DNA of 64,000 nucleotides from VXMO01 sp965205915. GTDB lineage: Bacteria > Chloroflexota > Dehalococcoidia > UBA6926. Below, in pieces: positions 45,501-53,847 of the stretch (positions are counted from its first letter, which is position 1; each line of letters opens with the position of its first letter). The notes beneath the pieces were generated by a model. That model searched no databases, was not told the origin of the DNA, and worked only from the letters and a program-made list of their open reading frames with translations. A program made the translations under genes and the position numbers. The DNA lies in the NCBI GenBank assembly GCA_965205915.1, contig OZ242191.1, positions 186,001 to 250,000 on the forward strand, read 5' to 3'.

Positions 45501-45818
45501 GTGGACGGCCAGGAATACGCCATCGGTTTTGGAGACGCGAGTGAAAGGGTTCGCTCCAGAACGCTTGCGAACAAATTGGCAATTGACTTTGGTGACGGCT
45601 GCATAAGTCCCGAGACAAAACACTACATTGATGGCAGTTACAAGGCTTTGTTCGGTCCGCTTTACCTGTATGTGAATGAGGAGAGTCTCAGCCGGTCGGA
45701 GGTAAGGATATTCTTGCGCTACTTCATGGAGAATGCCAGGCCAATAGTAGGTCGAGCCGGATACATACCCTATTCCAGGGATCAGTACCTAGAATTCTCT
45801 GCGCCACTCTTCGAGTGA
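39504..45818 (+). CDS. Giant RCC1-repeat protein with PstS-like C-terminus
   Basis: A 2104-residue exported protein. Residues 7-25 are a hydrophobic anchor (LLVVILVIAAVALVFIL) without a lipobox Cys, followed by a Thr/Ser/Pro stalk to about residue 78. Then come about 42 repeats of roughly 40-45 residues, each with an HTCGLR-x-DG...CWG core and often GQASPP. This is the bacterial RCC1-like beta-propeller repeat, with two Cys per repeat that could form disulfides outside the cell. After a second Pro-rich stretch, residues of about 1830-2104 resemble a phosphate/PstS-type substrate-binding domain: FVECLTVEQLRTIWSKE, GPLYLYVNEESLSRSEV and GYIPYSRDQYLEF. Likely a surface recognition or adhesion protein; the ligand is unknown. 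Confidence 0.88.
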   Translation: MSRRSLSLLVVILVIAAVALVFILSRGSQPAEAPLPTPVSDLTSTATVTATSSPSPVPTSSPEPLPTSQPTSTPTPSPTPDVQFVAVSNGAFHTCALRIDGAPKCWGENSMGQASPPEEELLVAISSGYSHTCGLRADGSAICWGDDEDGQASPPMGEQFASISAGISHTCGLQEDGSPICWGNDGSGQSSPPEGELLTAIASGGPHTCGLREDGTAVCWGQQPQNMGGFAGGWNETPEGEFFALDAAGGYTCAISQDTSPVCWGGWSDVSFGGQYPSSYAGRLTTISVSGGQGCGLWENGTPYCWGVILHPYPTSDRFSEISVGLDHICAIRKATGAIVCWGDDEHGQATPPLGERFVGPEPEPEEPPPPTVPLVSISSGEKHVCGLDENENIHCWGNNEYHRSTPPPGERFMHVSAGEDHTCGVRNDGSIVCWGIDAYGQASPPDGNDFVSVSSGDQISCALRQNGAVACWGRGEDDAAAALEGKTFIAVSSGTNHACGILADGGPMCWGSNLYSQASPPTGVTLRSISAGYFHTCALTLDGTPLCWGATISPFSGGQTSPPENERFSQISGGYLHTCAFREDGSPVCWGGEPSSFWKDYGQASPIPGERVIAISSSRNFTCALRIDGSHVCWGDAPGSGAPGRVSLESIGSRTLASLSNGEGFTCGVDIDGGLVCWGINEYGQATPPAGETFVAVTSGQRHACGLREDGAVICWGDDAQGQSSPPEDAVFIAISSGWTYTCGILQDGVATCWGRDRYGETNPPQDRRFTVISSGSGHACGVEIDGSALCWGRDVHGLLSPPEVRPFTAIASSVTHTCALQGDGRPVCWGDPYGRVTNTPHFEEFVSLTAGYRYTCGVRENGTVTCWGEGSPLAPSDTTFAALSIGDRHTCGIRDDGTPVCWGEGFETETVSARHSTYQSVANLSSTAISGGTKHTCVLLEDGTPVCWTQSGYASSRYGVERVPYGEKLVSISSGGEHACGLREDGTPVCWGADWSGQTTLPTDEIFVHLSSGYDHMCGLRVDGTALCWGDNESGQASPPEFERFVSLSSSGVYRTEHMCGLQQDGTAICWGDNEWGQATPPEGVSFSAISVGRSYTCGLRSDDRTATCWGRGQEGRTALLAGVQFSTLASGGSHICGLQANDGIAVCWGSNRGPLSGFSGQATPPYGVAFSEIGATEDATCGIKTEDSSVICWGAGYEVDTSGFISYEEAQSDSFASISAGNQHICGLRPDGSAACWGESELGQAYPPPARFSVISSGAIHSCGLRASDGKALCWGSNYLPANILSDYSAQATPPNSEHFTAINGGLGHTCALRVDGTAACWGLNEHGQSSPPKNEVFESIVSFYAISCGLRADAVAVCWGDTYSNGGFTQEYAGIAEFGAGYSGSQACGLRSDGSTFCWTQGSQSQLDLPPGDETFMAIASGASHGCGLRPDGSAVCWGDNFTRNRGIWDGRASPPENETFTDITAGGDFTCALRDDGSPFCWGKGYDTPEPERHTYQSITDEKFVDIGAGWNYTCGLRKNGTVVCWGDSNMGYVNTRLWPPEGETFASISAGNNHACGLRANGTTACWGKNVNRAAFPDSEAQLVTMSANRSTTCGLDWQGFAKCWGRIGSVSGRDYIPAPPASETFATIDVGGGHVCALEADGAAVCWGYKANGSVAAPEDKRFARVSAGSSFTCALEQDGSPVCWGAEREETNFGQADPPLEERFIDISSGDYHVCGLRENGQAVCWGAQDGAESTGNSVFQAGYGQASPPSAERFTDLVGGAHHTCGLRHDGSLVCWGEGFPPPDPAGNPTTPAPALSSPLPLPTLPSLADGVVPSDVPLRLHGEIRVDTSKAGNIILDWAQTRFKWIGPDVTFDTGPFPGSTSEFALDRFARGENDFALVDAEMSDEQVAVAVSHGIRYVQVPIGMGVTSIYTSPNVDFVECLTVEQLRTIWSKELFSVTWRDIDPSWPAESVNRVTIRSSAFIRALSKLTGVGSASLRFEQSSPTVAHTVDGQEYAIGFGDASERVRSRTLANKLAIDFGDGCISPETKHYIDGSYKALFGPLYLYVNEESLSRSEVRIFLRYFMENARPIVGRAGYIPYSRDQYLEFSAPLFE

Positions 45819-45821
45819 ACG

Positions 45822-45846
45822 GGCCGCCCTCCGCTCAGGGACGGCC
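45822..45846 (+). terminator. Hairpin after the RCC1 gene
   Basis: GGCCG-CCCT, loop CCGCTC, AGGG-A-CGGCC, starting three bases after the stop codon. It is a GC-rich stem with one bulge and no T tract directly after it. It may end transcription or stabilise the mRNA end. Confidence 0.45.
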
Positions 45847-45892
45847 GAACCCCTTGGCTAGTCTTTAGTTTGGCGCCGTCGCATGCCGAACG

Positions 45893-45985
45893 CTGATGCC
45901 AGTTCCACGCTTACCGCAAAAGTTCGCAATACAGTCCCGGCAGGGGTATTTTTTGTTTTTCTCCAGTGAGAGCTTTGTTTGACTC
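45893..45985. repeat. Dispersed repeat A, copy 2
   Basis: Shares CCAGTTCCACGC upstream and AAAGTTCGCAATACAGTCCC, then GGCAGGGGTAT and TTTCTCCAGTGAG...GTTTGACTC. The second hairpin arm is replaced by a T-rich run. It lies between the convergent RCC1 and LRR genes. Confidence 0.65.
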
Positions 45986-46078
45986 TGTTTTGGGTTTCAT
46001 TGGCGATGATGTACATCGGGCTCGAAGTAGGAGGCATATCTCACATAATCTCGCCTTGGCGGCAATTCATCGGCGCCG

Positions 46079-48940
46079 CTAAGGATCCTCGGCGCAGAAC
46101 GCGACCCTTATTTGCGCGCCACGCTGCGGATAAAGGGTCAGCTCTCCCATCCCCATGAGCGACCTGGGGACGCAGCCTGTGAGCCGGTTACGATCCAGGT
46201 TTAGTTGCCGAAGCCTCGGCAAATCTCCAAGTTCGCGCGGGATGGAACCGGTCAGTTCGTTGTCCTGGAGAGAAAGACGCCAGAGATCTGTCAGGGCGCC
46301 GAGTTCCGCCGGTATAGGCCCGCTCAATCTGTTCCCACTAAGCGCCAGTTGTTCCAGGTTGATGAGGTTCCCGAGCTCCGTCGGTATGGGGCCTGTCAGT
46401 TCGTTGTCTGCGAGCTTTAGCCACGTCAGCCTTGGCAAGTTTCCAAGTCCGGGAGGGATTGGCCCGTTCAGTTGATTGTTGCTGAGATCCACATAGGCCA
46501 GTCCGGCTACAGCCGCCAACTCGTTAGGGATGGGCCCTGTCAATTGATTGTCATCCAGATAGAGTGAACTCAGCTTGGACATTTTCCCCAGTTCGGGCGG
46601 AATTGAACCCGTCAACTGATTGCTGCCGAGGCCAAGTGTATACAAGCTGCTGAGGTTTCCAAGTTCAGGCGGGATGGGGCCGGAAAGCATATTGTGAGAG
46701 AGTGCCATGTTTTCCAGGTTCTGCATCCTTGACATTTCCGATGGTATCGGCCCTGAAAGCTCATTGCCCTGGAGTTCGAGCCGCTCTAGCCTGGTGAGTT
46801 GCCCAATCTCCGGGGGCAGTGGGCCAGTTAGCGAATTGTTGGAAAGCCCCAGGCTTCTGAGGCTGCTAAGATTGCCAATCCCGTTCGGAATTGGCCCACT
46901 CAATTCATTGCCGCCCAGCGAGATATCGCTCAATGAACTGAGCTTGCCGATTTCAGGCGGGATTGGGCCAGTCAACTCGTTGTCATAGAGATTTATGAGA
47001 AAAAGATTCTCAACGTCTCCCAGTTCAGGCGGCAAGGGCCCCGTCAGGCGATTCTTGGGCAACAGTAGACGCTTCAGCTCAGTGAGTTTGCCAAACTCCG
47101 GCGGAATCGAACCGGTGATGTTGTTCTCGTACATCTCGATCCAGTCAACGCGCCCGTCGTCGTTCACACTGACGCCATACCACTGATTCAACGGTCTGTC
47201 GCTAAGCCAGCCGGTTTTCCTGGTCCAATCGTCACCGCCTGTCGCATTGTAGAAGGCGATGAGGGCGTCTCGATCTTCTGACGAAACTTCCTCAAATCCT
47301 TCAATCTGATTGCCTGTGAGACTAAGCGTCCCGTGCTCCCTGAGCCTGCGAAGTTCAGAGGGGAAAGTACCCGTCAGCATATTGTTTGCAAGGTCAAGTA
47401 GTTCCAGATCATCAAGTGTTCCAAGCTCCGGCGGGATGGGGCCGGTTAGTTGATTGTCAGCGAGATACAAATATTCAAGGTTGGGGAGGTTGCCCAGTTC
47501 CGGGGGGATGGGGCCGGTGAATTGATTGTTGGAAAGCCTTAGAGTTCGCAGCGAGTGGAGGTTTACGAGTTCAGGTAGTATCGGGCCGGTCAATTGATTG
47601 TTAGAGATATTTAGGGTTCGCAAGCTGCCGAGATTAGTCAGGACGACTGGAATAGTACCGGTCAGCTCATTGCTGGAGAGGTCTAGCGATATAAGTTTGC
47701 TGAGGTTGACCAGGTGCGGTGGGATCGGGCCGCTCAAGTTGTTGCCGCCGAGTAAGAGAGCACCCAGATTACTGAGATTGCCGAGCGCGGGTGGGATCGG
47801 GCCAACAAGGTCATTGCCCCGCAGGTTGAACCAAGTCACATTGGAGAGATAGGCCAGCGCGGGTGGGATTGGGCCGGTCAGTCTATTGCTCTCCAGGTCC
47901 AGATGTGTCACCTGCGTCAAATTGGCCAGTCCTTGAGGTATGTGGCCACTCAATTCGTTTTCACCCAGAGCGACGATTCTCAGATTAGTGAGGTTGCCCA
48001 GTTCGTTGGGAATCGGCCCTGTCAGTTGATTGTAGGAGAGCCGCAGTTCTACGAGGTAGCTGAGGTTCCCCAGTTCGGATGGGATGGGGCCGGACAACTC
48101 ATTGCGAGCCAATTGGATTGTGTTGAGATTGGTGAGCTTGCCCAGTTCCGGGGGGAGAGGGCCGGTGAGAGCATTGAACCGTAGTGCAAGGACGGTCAGA
48201 TTTGCGAGTTGCCCAAATTCGGGCGGGATAGGCCCGCCCAAGGAGTTCCCTTGGAGGTCGAGCCACGATAGTTTGGTCATATGACTTATCTCGGGCGGGA
48301 GAGCTCCGGACAGGTCATTGTATGAGACGTTCAAGGAGGTTAGCTCAGCCAACCGGCCCAGGTCCGGCGGGATGCTGCCCCGGATGTCCTGATTGCGGTT
48401 GAGATCAAGGATTTGCAGCTCACTGAGATTGCCCAAGTCCGGTGGGAGTTCGCCGACCAAACCATTTCTCGTAAGAGATATCGCGGTGACACGCCCATTC
48501 GCGCCAGTCGTTACGCCGTGCCACATGCTCATCGGTTCGTCGCTCAGCCAGTTGTCCTTGGTGTGCCAACGGGCTCCATTCGTCGCCCTGTACAGGGCAA
48601 CGAGGGCAACATGATCGTTCTCAACGGACGGAACGGGCGTCGCGGTCGGTATGGGTGTCGGGGTGGGTATGGGCGTTGGTGTTGGAACCGTGGTCGGGGT
48701 TGGTGTAGCTGTCGGCGACGGCATGGATGTCGGGGTAGGCATCGGCGATGGGGACGGCCTTGGAGAAGGGCTTGGGGCGACGGTAATTGTCGGTATCGAC
48801 AGGGTTGTCTGCGCGGGTGTGACCGTACGTGCATCTTGCTGCGAATCGTCGCAGGCCACTGTTAGCATCACCGTTGTGAACACCAGCAGGGCGACGGCCA
48901 TCGCCTTTGCAAAAGATCGCTTTCTCGTCGAGTAGTTCAT
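46079..48940 (-). CDS. Leucine-rich-repeat lipoprotein (two tandem modules)
   Basis: A 953-residue protein. The signal peptide ends in a lipobox (VMLTVACDDS), so it is a lipid-anchored surface protein. A Thr/Pro stalk (about 45-100) follows. Each module then starts with a cap, VALYRATNGARWHTKDNWLS and ALIAFYNATGGDDWTRKTGW (near residue 560), like the LRRNT_2 cap of plant receptor kinases, followed by 24-residue LRRs of the plant type (NLxxLxxLxLxxNxLTGPIPxELG). Roughly 17 repeats precede and 14 follow the second cap. The C-terminal cap ends GCVPRSL...FCAEDP. A binding scaffold is likely; no enzyme domain is present. It lies 11 bases behind a second LRR gene. Confidence 0.9.
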   Translation of the reverse strand: MNYSTRKRSFAKAMAVALLVFTTVMLTVACDDSQQDARTVTPAQTTLSIPTITVAPSPSPRPSPSPMPTPTSMPSPTATPTPTTVPTPTPIPTPTPIPTATPVPSVENDHVALVALYRATNGARWHTKDNWLSDEPMSMWHGVTTGANGRVTAISLTRNGLVGELPPDLGNLSELQILDLNRNQDIRGSIPPDLGRLAELTSLNVSYNDLSGALPPEISHMTKLSWLDLQGNSLGGPIPPEFGQLANLTVLALRFNALTGPLPPELGKLTNLNTIQLARNELSGPIPSELGNLSYLVELRLSYNQLTGPIPNELGNLTNLRIVALGENELSGHIPQGLANLTQVTHLDLESNRLTGPIPPALAYLSNVTWFNLRGNDLVGPIPPALGNLSNLGALLLGGNNLSGPIPPHLVNLSKLISLDLSSNELTGTIPVVLTNLGSLRTLNISNNQLTGPILPELVNLHSLRTLRLSNNQFTGPIPPELGNLPNLEYLYLADNQLTGPIPPELGTLDDLELLDLANNMLTGTFPSELRRLREHGTLSLTGNQIEGFEEVSSEDRDALIAFYNATGGDDWTRKTGWLSDRPLNQWYGVSVNDDGRVDWIEMYENNITGSIPPEFGKLTELKRLLLPKNRLTGPLPPELGDVENLFLINLYDNELTGPIPPEIGKLSSLSDISLGGNELSGPIPNGIGNLSSLRSLGLSNNSLTGPLPPEIGQLTRLERLELQGNELSGPIPSEMSRMQNLENMALSHNMLSGPIPPELGNLSSLYTLGLGSNQLTGSIPPELGKMSKLSSLYLDDNQLTGPIPNELAAVAGLAYVDLSNNQLNGPIPPGLGNLPRLTWLKLADNELTGPIPTELGNLINLEQLALSGNRLSGPIPAELGALTDLWRLSLQDNELTGSIPRELGDLPRLRQLNLDRNRLTGCVPRSLMGMGELTLYPQRGAQIRVAFCAEDP

Positions 48941-48951
48941 AAGTCAGGATT

Positions 48952-51165
48952 CTAGCGGCAGAATGCCAGATTCGACCCGTTCTCTCCCTGCGGATTGACT
49001 ACCAGTCTATAAATCTGCCTCAATTCCTTGGGAATGCACCCCTCCAACCGGTTGTTGTCGAGATGCAGTTCCCCCAGGTTTCTCAGATTCCCAAGAGCAT
49101 TCGGGATCAGGCCGCTCAGGTCATTACTTGAGAGATCGAGAAATTCCACGCTGTACATAAGGGAGAGGCTGGGCGGCAGACTCCCAGCCAGATCATTGTC
49201 CGAGAGATCCAAAGACTTTAGCCTTGTCACAGTACCAAGCGTCACTGGTATCTCGCCACCGAGGCTGTTCCCGGACAGGTCGAGTACCTGGAGATTCTTG
49301 GGTAGTATAGTTGGCACAGTTCCATTGAGCCTGTTGCCACTGAGATTCAGTGACTCCAGTCCGGTCAAATCAACCCATTCCGGCGGAATGGTACCTCCAA
49401 GGCCGTTATTGCTGAGATTCAGGTTCTGCAGTCTCTTCAATGCTGCCCATTCAGGTGGCAGCGCGCCAGTAAAGGCATTGCCGGAGAGATCAATTTTGCT
49501 TGCCCGTGTGAAGCGCGCCATCTCCGGGGGAAGTGGCCCGGAAAGACTATTCGCTGACATATCCAGTTCATGTATGTTAGTGAGGTTTCCAAACTCTGCC
49601 GGGATCGCGCCAATGAATTCATTGCCGGAGATGTCCATCCGCCATACACGGGCGAGGTTGCCGAATTCGGCGGGGATACGTCCATTGAGCATGTTGTCCG
49701 AGAAGAAGACACTACCCAGCCCGGCGAGGCTGCCGAATTCTGCAGGAATCGGCCCTGTCAGATTGTTCCGAGAGAGGTCAATGAAATCCAATTCGGCCAG
49801 GTCGCCGATTCCGGGCGGGATGGAGCCGGACAGGTCATTACCGTCAAGGCGGATGTCTTTCAGCGACGTTAGTCTCCCAATCCATTCGGGAATCTCGCCC
49901 GTCAGGCCGGCCTCAGAGATAGAGAGCACCTCCAACTGGCGGAGTCTCCTCAGTTCGTCGGGAATCGTTCCTGTCAGATCATTGCCCGATAGACTAAGAG
50001 CTTCAAGATTTGTCAGTTCACCAAGTTGCGGTGGAATCGCCCCGGTGAGGGAGTTATCCGCCAAGTTCAGCCCAATCAGCGATTCCTTGTCCCCGAGCTC
50101 CGTTGGGATGGGTCCGGTCAAACCCGATCTGGCCAGGGAGAGTCGTTCCAGGTTAGGGAGATCGAGTACTTCCATAGGGAAGGGTATATGAAGCTCGTTG
50201 CGTGAAAGGAACAGGGTCTCCAGGTTCTCCAACTCAAAAAGCTCCGCGGGAAGTGGAGCGGTCAGGTGGTTCCAGTGGAGACTCAGGCCGGTGAGCCTGG
50301 TCAATTGGCCAAGCTGCTTCGGTATGGTCCCTCGGAGTCTATTCTCGGATAGGTTAAGCGATGTGAGATTCAAGAGGCCGCCGAGTTCGGGCGGGATCTC
50401 GCCGCTCAGATGGTTCCTGTGAAGATTCAGCGTCTCTAGTTTGGTGAGCCGGCCAAGCTCAGGGGGTATCTGACCACGTAAGCCATTCTCTTTGACAATA
50501 AGCTCCCTCAAGTTGGTAAGGTTGCCTATTTCAGGTGGGAGTTCACCTCGCATGTCCTTGTTGCGAACCAGCCTAAGAGTCCGGAGGCGCGTGAGGTTAC
50601 CTATCTCAGGCGGAATGTAGCCCGTAAGATATGCCCATTCAAACTCGATCGCGATGACCCTACCCTCCTCGTCGGTAGTGACCCCATTCCATTCACCCAC
50701 GGGATCATCTCTAAGCCAACCCCACTTGTGGCTATAGTCGTCACCGCCTGTCGCTTCATAAAATGCCACTAATGCTGCCCGTTCAGCAGCAAGAAACGGC
50801 TGGGGTGTAACTATCGGTATCGGTGTTGGCCCTGGCAGCAGCACAACAGGCACGGCTGAGGGTTCCGGGGTGGCTGTTGGAACTGGCATCGGTGTCGGAG
50901 TTGGTATCTGCGTCGGCGAGGTAGACGATGTGGCCGTAGGACTTGGTGTGGGTGTCGGCATGGCAGCCGGGCGTGGCGAGGGCGTCATGGTGGCTGACTG
51001 AACTCGCAAAGGCGCCGTCGTAGCTGTTACCGACGGAGCAAGGATGTAATCCGGGGCGGATTCCGGCGACCCGTCATCATCATCGCAAGCCGCCGCCAAC
51101 ACAAGGGCAGAGAGGATTGCCAGCACGGTCATGACCAGTCGGGCGCCATGCCCATGTTCGCTCAT
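48952..51165 (-). CDS. Leucine-rich-repeat lipoprotein
   Basis: About 737 residues from ATG 51165 (MSEHGHGARLVMTVLAILSA). The lipobox is LVLAAACDDD; the ORF from 51243 adds only a non-signal N-terminus. A Thr/Pro stalk is followed by one cap (ALVAFYEATGGDDYSHKWGW), about 20 plant-type LRRs (NLTNLxxLxLSxNxLTGxIPPEL), and a C-terminal cap (GCIPKELRQIYRL...LAFCR). It is the same architecture as the next gene downstream but with a single module, so the pair arose by duplication. Only 11 bases separate them; they are probably co-transcribed. Confidence 0.9.
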   Translation of the reverse strand: MSEHGHGARLVMTVLAILSALVLAAACDDDDGSPESAPDYILAPSVTATTAPLRVQSATMTPSPRPAAMPTPTPSPTATSSTSPTQIPTPTPMPVPTATPEPSAVPVVLLPGPTPIPIVTPQPFLAAERAALVAFYEATGGDDYSHKWGWLRDDPVGEWNGVTTDEEGRVIAIEFEWAYLTGYIPPEIGNLTRLRTLRLVRNKDMRGELPPEIGNLTNLRELIVKENGLRGQIPPELGRLTKLETLNLHRNHLSGEIPPELGGLLNLTSLNLSENRLRGTIPKQLGQLTRLTGLSLHWNHLTAPLPAELFELENLETLFLSRNELHIPFPMEVLDLPNLERLSLARSGLTGPIPTELGDKESLIGLNLADNSLTGAIPPQLGELTNLEALSLSGNDLTGTIPDELRRLRQLEVLSISEAGLTGEIPEWIGRLTSLKDIRLDGNDLSGSIPPGIGDLAELDFIDLSRNNLTGPIPAEFGSLAGLGSVFFSDNMLNGRIPAEFGNLARVWRMDISGNEFIGAIPAEFGNLTNIHELDMSANSLSGPLPPEMARFTRASKIDLSGNAFTGALPPEWAALKRLQNLNLSNNGLGGTIPPEWVDLTGLESLNLSGNRLNGTVPTILPKNLQVLDLSGNSLGGEIPVTLGTVTRLKSLDLSDNDLAGSLPPSLSLMYSVEFLDLSSNDLSGLIPNALGNLRNLGELHLDNNRLEGCIPKELRQIYRLVVNPQGENGSNLAFCR

Positions 51166-51598
51166 CCTTAGAATCGTCCCATCATTGGCTGCTTGACGGG
51201 TCATTATGGCATGTGTCATGTGTTTCCCGGGCACACCGACCATGAGGGATCGTCACCAATCAGTTCCTTCGCCTATCTACGTCCGCCGCCGGCCGATGGC
51301 CGGCCCCAGATCCACGCTCAACTCGAAAGTTCGCAATCCAGTGCCGGCAGGGGTATACCTGCCTTTCTCGGTACGACTACAGTTTTGCTTTGATGTGTCT
51401 CTTGTTAGCTAACCTAATTCCTCCGTGCGTGCGGGTGTGGTGGCTCAACGAATCGTGAACAACCTGGAGCGGTTCGATTTGTCCTTCATGTAATACCTAC
51501 CTATGCTGATACGAATGCCATTGCGGGTACGGTCGTAATGGCCAACAACACTGGGCAGGTAAGGCGAGGAGAAGTCTCACGTGGGCGAAGGACATTCG
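51166..51598. other. Intergenic region between divergent lipoprotein genes
   Basis: 433 bases without a supported gene. It contains repeat A copy 3. Divergent promoters are expected, but none is clear enough to call. Confidence 0.4.
51310..51391. repeat. Dispersed repeat A, copy 3, with hairpin
   Basis: ATCCACGCTCAACTCGAAAG, then TTCGCAATCCAGTGCC. The segment 51346-51363 has perfect arms GGCAGG/CCTGCC around GGTATA, followed by TTTCTC. This is the copy with the best hairpin and it resembles an intrinsic terminator. Confidence 0.65.
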
Positions 51599-53827
51599 AT
51601 GGCGCCAAGGACTGGCTTGTCTCGCCTGATTCTAATCTTGGTGGTGGGTACGATTGCCGTCTTTTTGGCGGCGTGCGGCGGAGACGAGCCTACTCCGGCG
51701 GCCATACCCGGCGAGCGTATTGCGCCGCCCACAGTCGACATCGCGACGCCATCTCCCACGCCAACGCCAGTAGCGCCAACTCCAACGCCGGTCCCAACCC
51801 TTGTGCCATTCCGACCGACAGCGACGCCTTCACCAACACCGACTCCTGTTCCGACTCCCATCCCGCAGGAGTTGATCGATGAGATTGAGGCTCAGCTACC
51901 AACGCCGCGGATGAACCACGAGGGCCTACTTCTCGCGGACGGTCGGGTGCTTTTTGTGGGTGGCACGTTGCCCACAGTGGCAAACAATGGAGTGATTATC
52001 GGTGGGCCCAATCCCTTCCTGGAGATCTATGACCCTGCTGCAGAAGAGTGGAGCCTCGTGCTGCCCATCGATCTTGGGCTCGTGGGCGTTGATTCCGTTT
52101 CCCTATCAGATGGAACTGTCCTCTTGTTCAGCCTCCGGAAGCCGGAGTATGAGAGCAGCTTCTTTTGGCCTCTGCGGATAGCAGGGGAGGACGATAGTCC
52201 ACTGCCCCTCTATACGGTTTTTCGTCTCGATACGGAAGAGAAGATGCTCTCCGAGGTTTCGACCGCGGCTATTCCGCGTTTTGGGCCCAGCCTCATTGCA
52301 ATGGATGACGGGCGCGTTATGGTGGTTGGCGGAACTGCGTTGGAGATTGAAGAAGGGAGCTTTGGCCTCCCTAAGGCCACTGACGTCGAGATTTATGATC
52401 CGGTGTCGAATACGTGGGAGATTGCCGCGCCCCTGGGCAGCGAACTCCTGGAAAGCCTCTTGAGCTCAGATGAGGAGACGCTCTTGCTGTGGGCAGGCTC
52501 ATATCAGGATGGAGCGGCCGTGGTTCTCGCGGGCGATGTGGGGAATGCCGAATCGCGGGGCGTCATCATGCTCTACGACACTATGGCTGACGAGTGGGAG
52601 ACGCTGACCGAGTTTGGCTTCGACTCTTTCAGAGACACCCCACGGGTTAGTGTCGTCTCAGGGGGGACGTTCAACTTCTTTTACGTCGAGTCATTTGCCA
52701 TCGATTTTAGTACTGTCAGAGTCGAGATATTCGATCCGGCGAGCAGGGAGTGGTCGCTCACTTCCGGTCGTCGCGCCATTCCGTCCTCGTCGTCCATAAC
52801 AGAATTGCCGGATGGAAGGCTATTCATCGCGGGAGGGGACCGCAGTGAGGACAGCGGCCTGCCAGGTACCGCGACCTTTTTGTATGACCCATTGACCGGC
52901 CTGTGGGCAGCCGGCCCGGAACTGACTGAATCACGCTCCAATCACTCGGCGACTGTACTCTCGAATGGAAGCGTGCTGCTGTTCAGTGGGGTTACCATTT
53001 GGGAAGAAAACGAGAGCGAGGGTGTGCCCACTAACTCTATGGAGATCATTCGCGCTGCGCAGATCGCCGCAGTTGATACGGTAACGCCGCAGAAGGATGC
53101 GACGTTTGGCCTCAAAACATGGCAGGTGTGTATTGGAGCGACGGATATCGAGATTCCGCCGCTGTCGACAACGGGAGATGTCGAGACCACTCTGTCCGCT
53201 GCCGAAATCATAAGGCAATCCGCCCAAGCGATGACTGAACTGGAATCCTATGCTGTTGATATCATTTACAACTGGAGCCAACTTAACGAATTCGTCCACC
53301 TTTCATACGTCTTGAATTCTTACTGTGCGTACTATCAAAATGTCTTTCTGGCACCAGACCGCCTTATGGGCCGTCAGTACGAGATTTATGGCGGACAACC
53401 ATATGAGAACCTCGAATTGGTGACTATCGGCGAAACTACATATAGCAAGTGGAACGGTGAGGAACTTTGGGACGCGGGGGACACCGATCAATCAGCCGAC
53501 ATGATTGCTCCACACACTGAGATCCTTCCTGCTGAATCCGAAGTAGACTATGGCGACTTTCGAGTTGTGGGCATTCTCACAGTGGATGGTATGAACGTCT
53601 TCCAGATTTCCGGTGTCACGACGAGCGATTGGGGCCTTGTATCCGATATCACGTTCTGGATTGGCGCAGACGATATGCTCTTGCGCCGATACTACTCTTC
53701 AGAACGCGAATCCGGCGAGTTCGAATTGACAGACGTGACTGACTTTGCACTCGTTTTCCATTCCTTCAATGAGGACTTTGATATTCAGGCGCCGCCTGAG
53801 TCGGAGATAGCCGAGCCGGAGGAATAG
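51599..53827 (+). CDS. Kelch-like propeller lipoprotein with LppX-like C-terminus
   Basis: About 742 residues from ATG 51599 (AAGGA six bases upstream). The lipobox is VFLAACGGDE, followed by a Thr/Pro stalk. Residues of about 95-500 are kelch-like blades: LPTPRMNHEGLLLADGRVLF, VGGT...FLEIYDPAAEEWSLV, DDGRVMVVGGTALE, VEIYDPVSNTWEI, LPDGRLFIAGGDRSE and YDPLTGLWAAGPELTE. The C-terminal 200 residues (AAEIIRQSAQAMTELESYAV ... GKWNGEELWDAG-like stretches) resemble LppX/LolA-type lipid-binding beta sheets, by eye only. It is probably a surface-exposed binding protein. It is followed 20 bases later by another lipoprotein gene. Confidence 0.8.
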   Translation: MAPRTGLSRLILILVVGTIAVFLAACGGDEPTPAAIPGERIAPPTVDIATPSPTPTPVAPTPTPVPTLVPFRPTATPSPTPTPVPTPIPQELIDEIEAQLPTPRMNHEGLLLADGRVLFVGGTLPTVANNGVIIGGPNPFLEIYDPAAEEWSLVLPIDLGLVGVDSVSLSDGTVLLFSLRKPEYESSFFWPLRIAGEDDSPLPLYTVFRLDTEEKMLSEVSTAAIPRFGPSLIAMDDGRVMVVGGTALEIEEGSFGLPKATDVEIYDPVSNTWEIAAPLGSELLESLLSSDEETLLLWAGSYQDGAAVVLAGDVGNAESRGVIMLYDTMADEWETLTEFGFDSFRDTPRVSVVSGGTFNFFYVESFAIDFSTVRVEIFDPASREWSLTSGRRAIPSSSSITELPDGRLFIAGGDRSEDSGLPGTATFLYDPLTGLWAAGPELTESRSNHSATVLSNGSVLLFSGVTIWEENESEGVPTNSMEIIRAAQIAAVDTVTPQKDATFGLKTWQVCIGATDIEIPPLSTTGDVETTLSAAEIIRQSAQAMTELESYAVDIIYNWSQLNEFVHLSYVLNSYCAYYQNVFLAPDRLMGRQYEIYGGQPYENLELVTIGETTYSKWNGEELWDAGDTDQSADMIAPHTEILPAESEVDYGDFRVVGILTVDGMNVFQISGVTTSDWGLVSDITFWIGADDMLLRRYYSSERESGEFELTDVTDFALVFHSFNEDFDIQAPPESEIAEPEE

Positions 53828-53847
53828 CGTGGGTTAATGGGGATTGG

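Noticed and set aside
49028..50191. 387-residue plus-strand frame opposite the LRR lipoprotein
   Set aside because: It is a periodic mirror of the LRR repeats (RLPNSAGI-type units), produced by codon bias of the real gene.
51330..51345. GTTCGCAATCC in repeat A looks like a tRNA T-loop
   Set aside because: No acceptor stem, D-arm or anticodon arm can be built around it in any copy.
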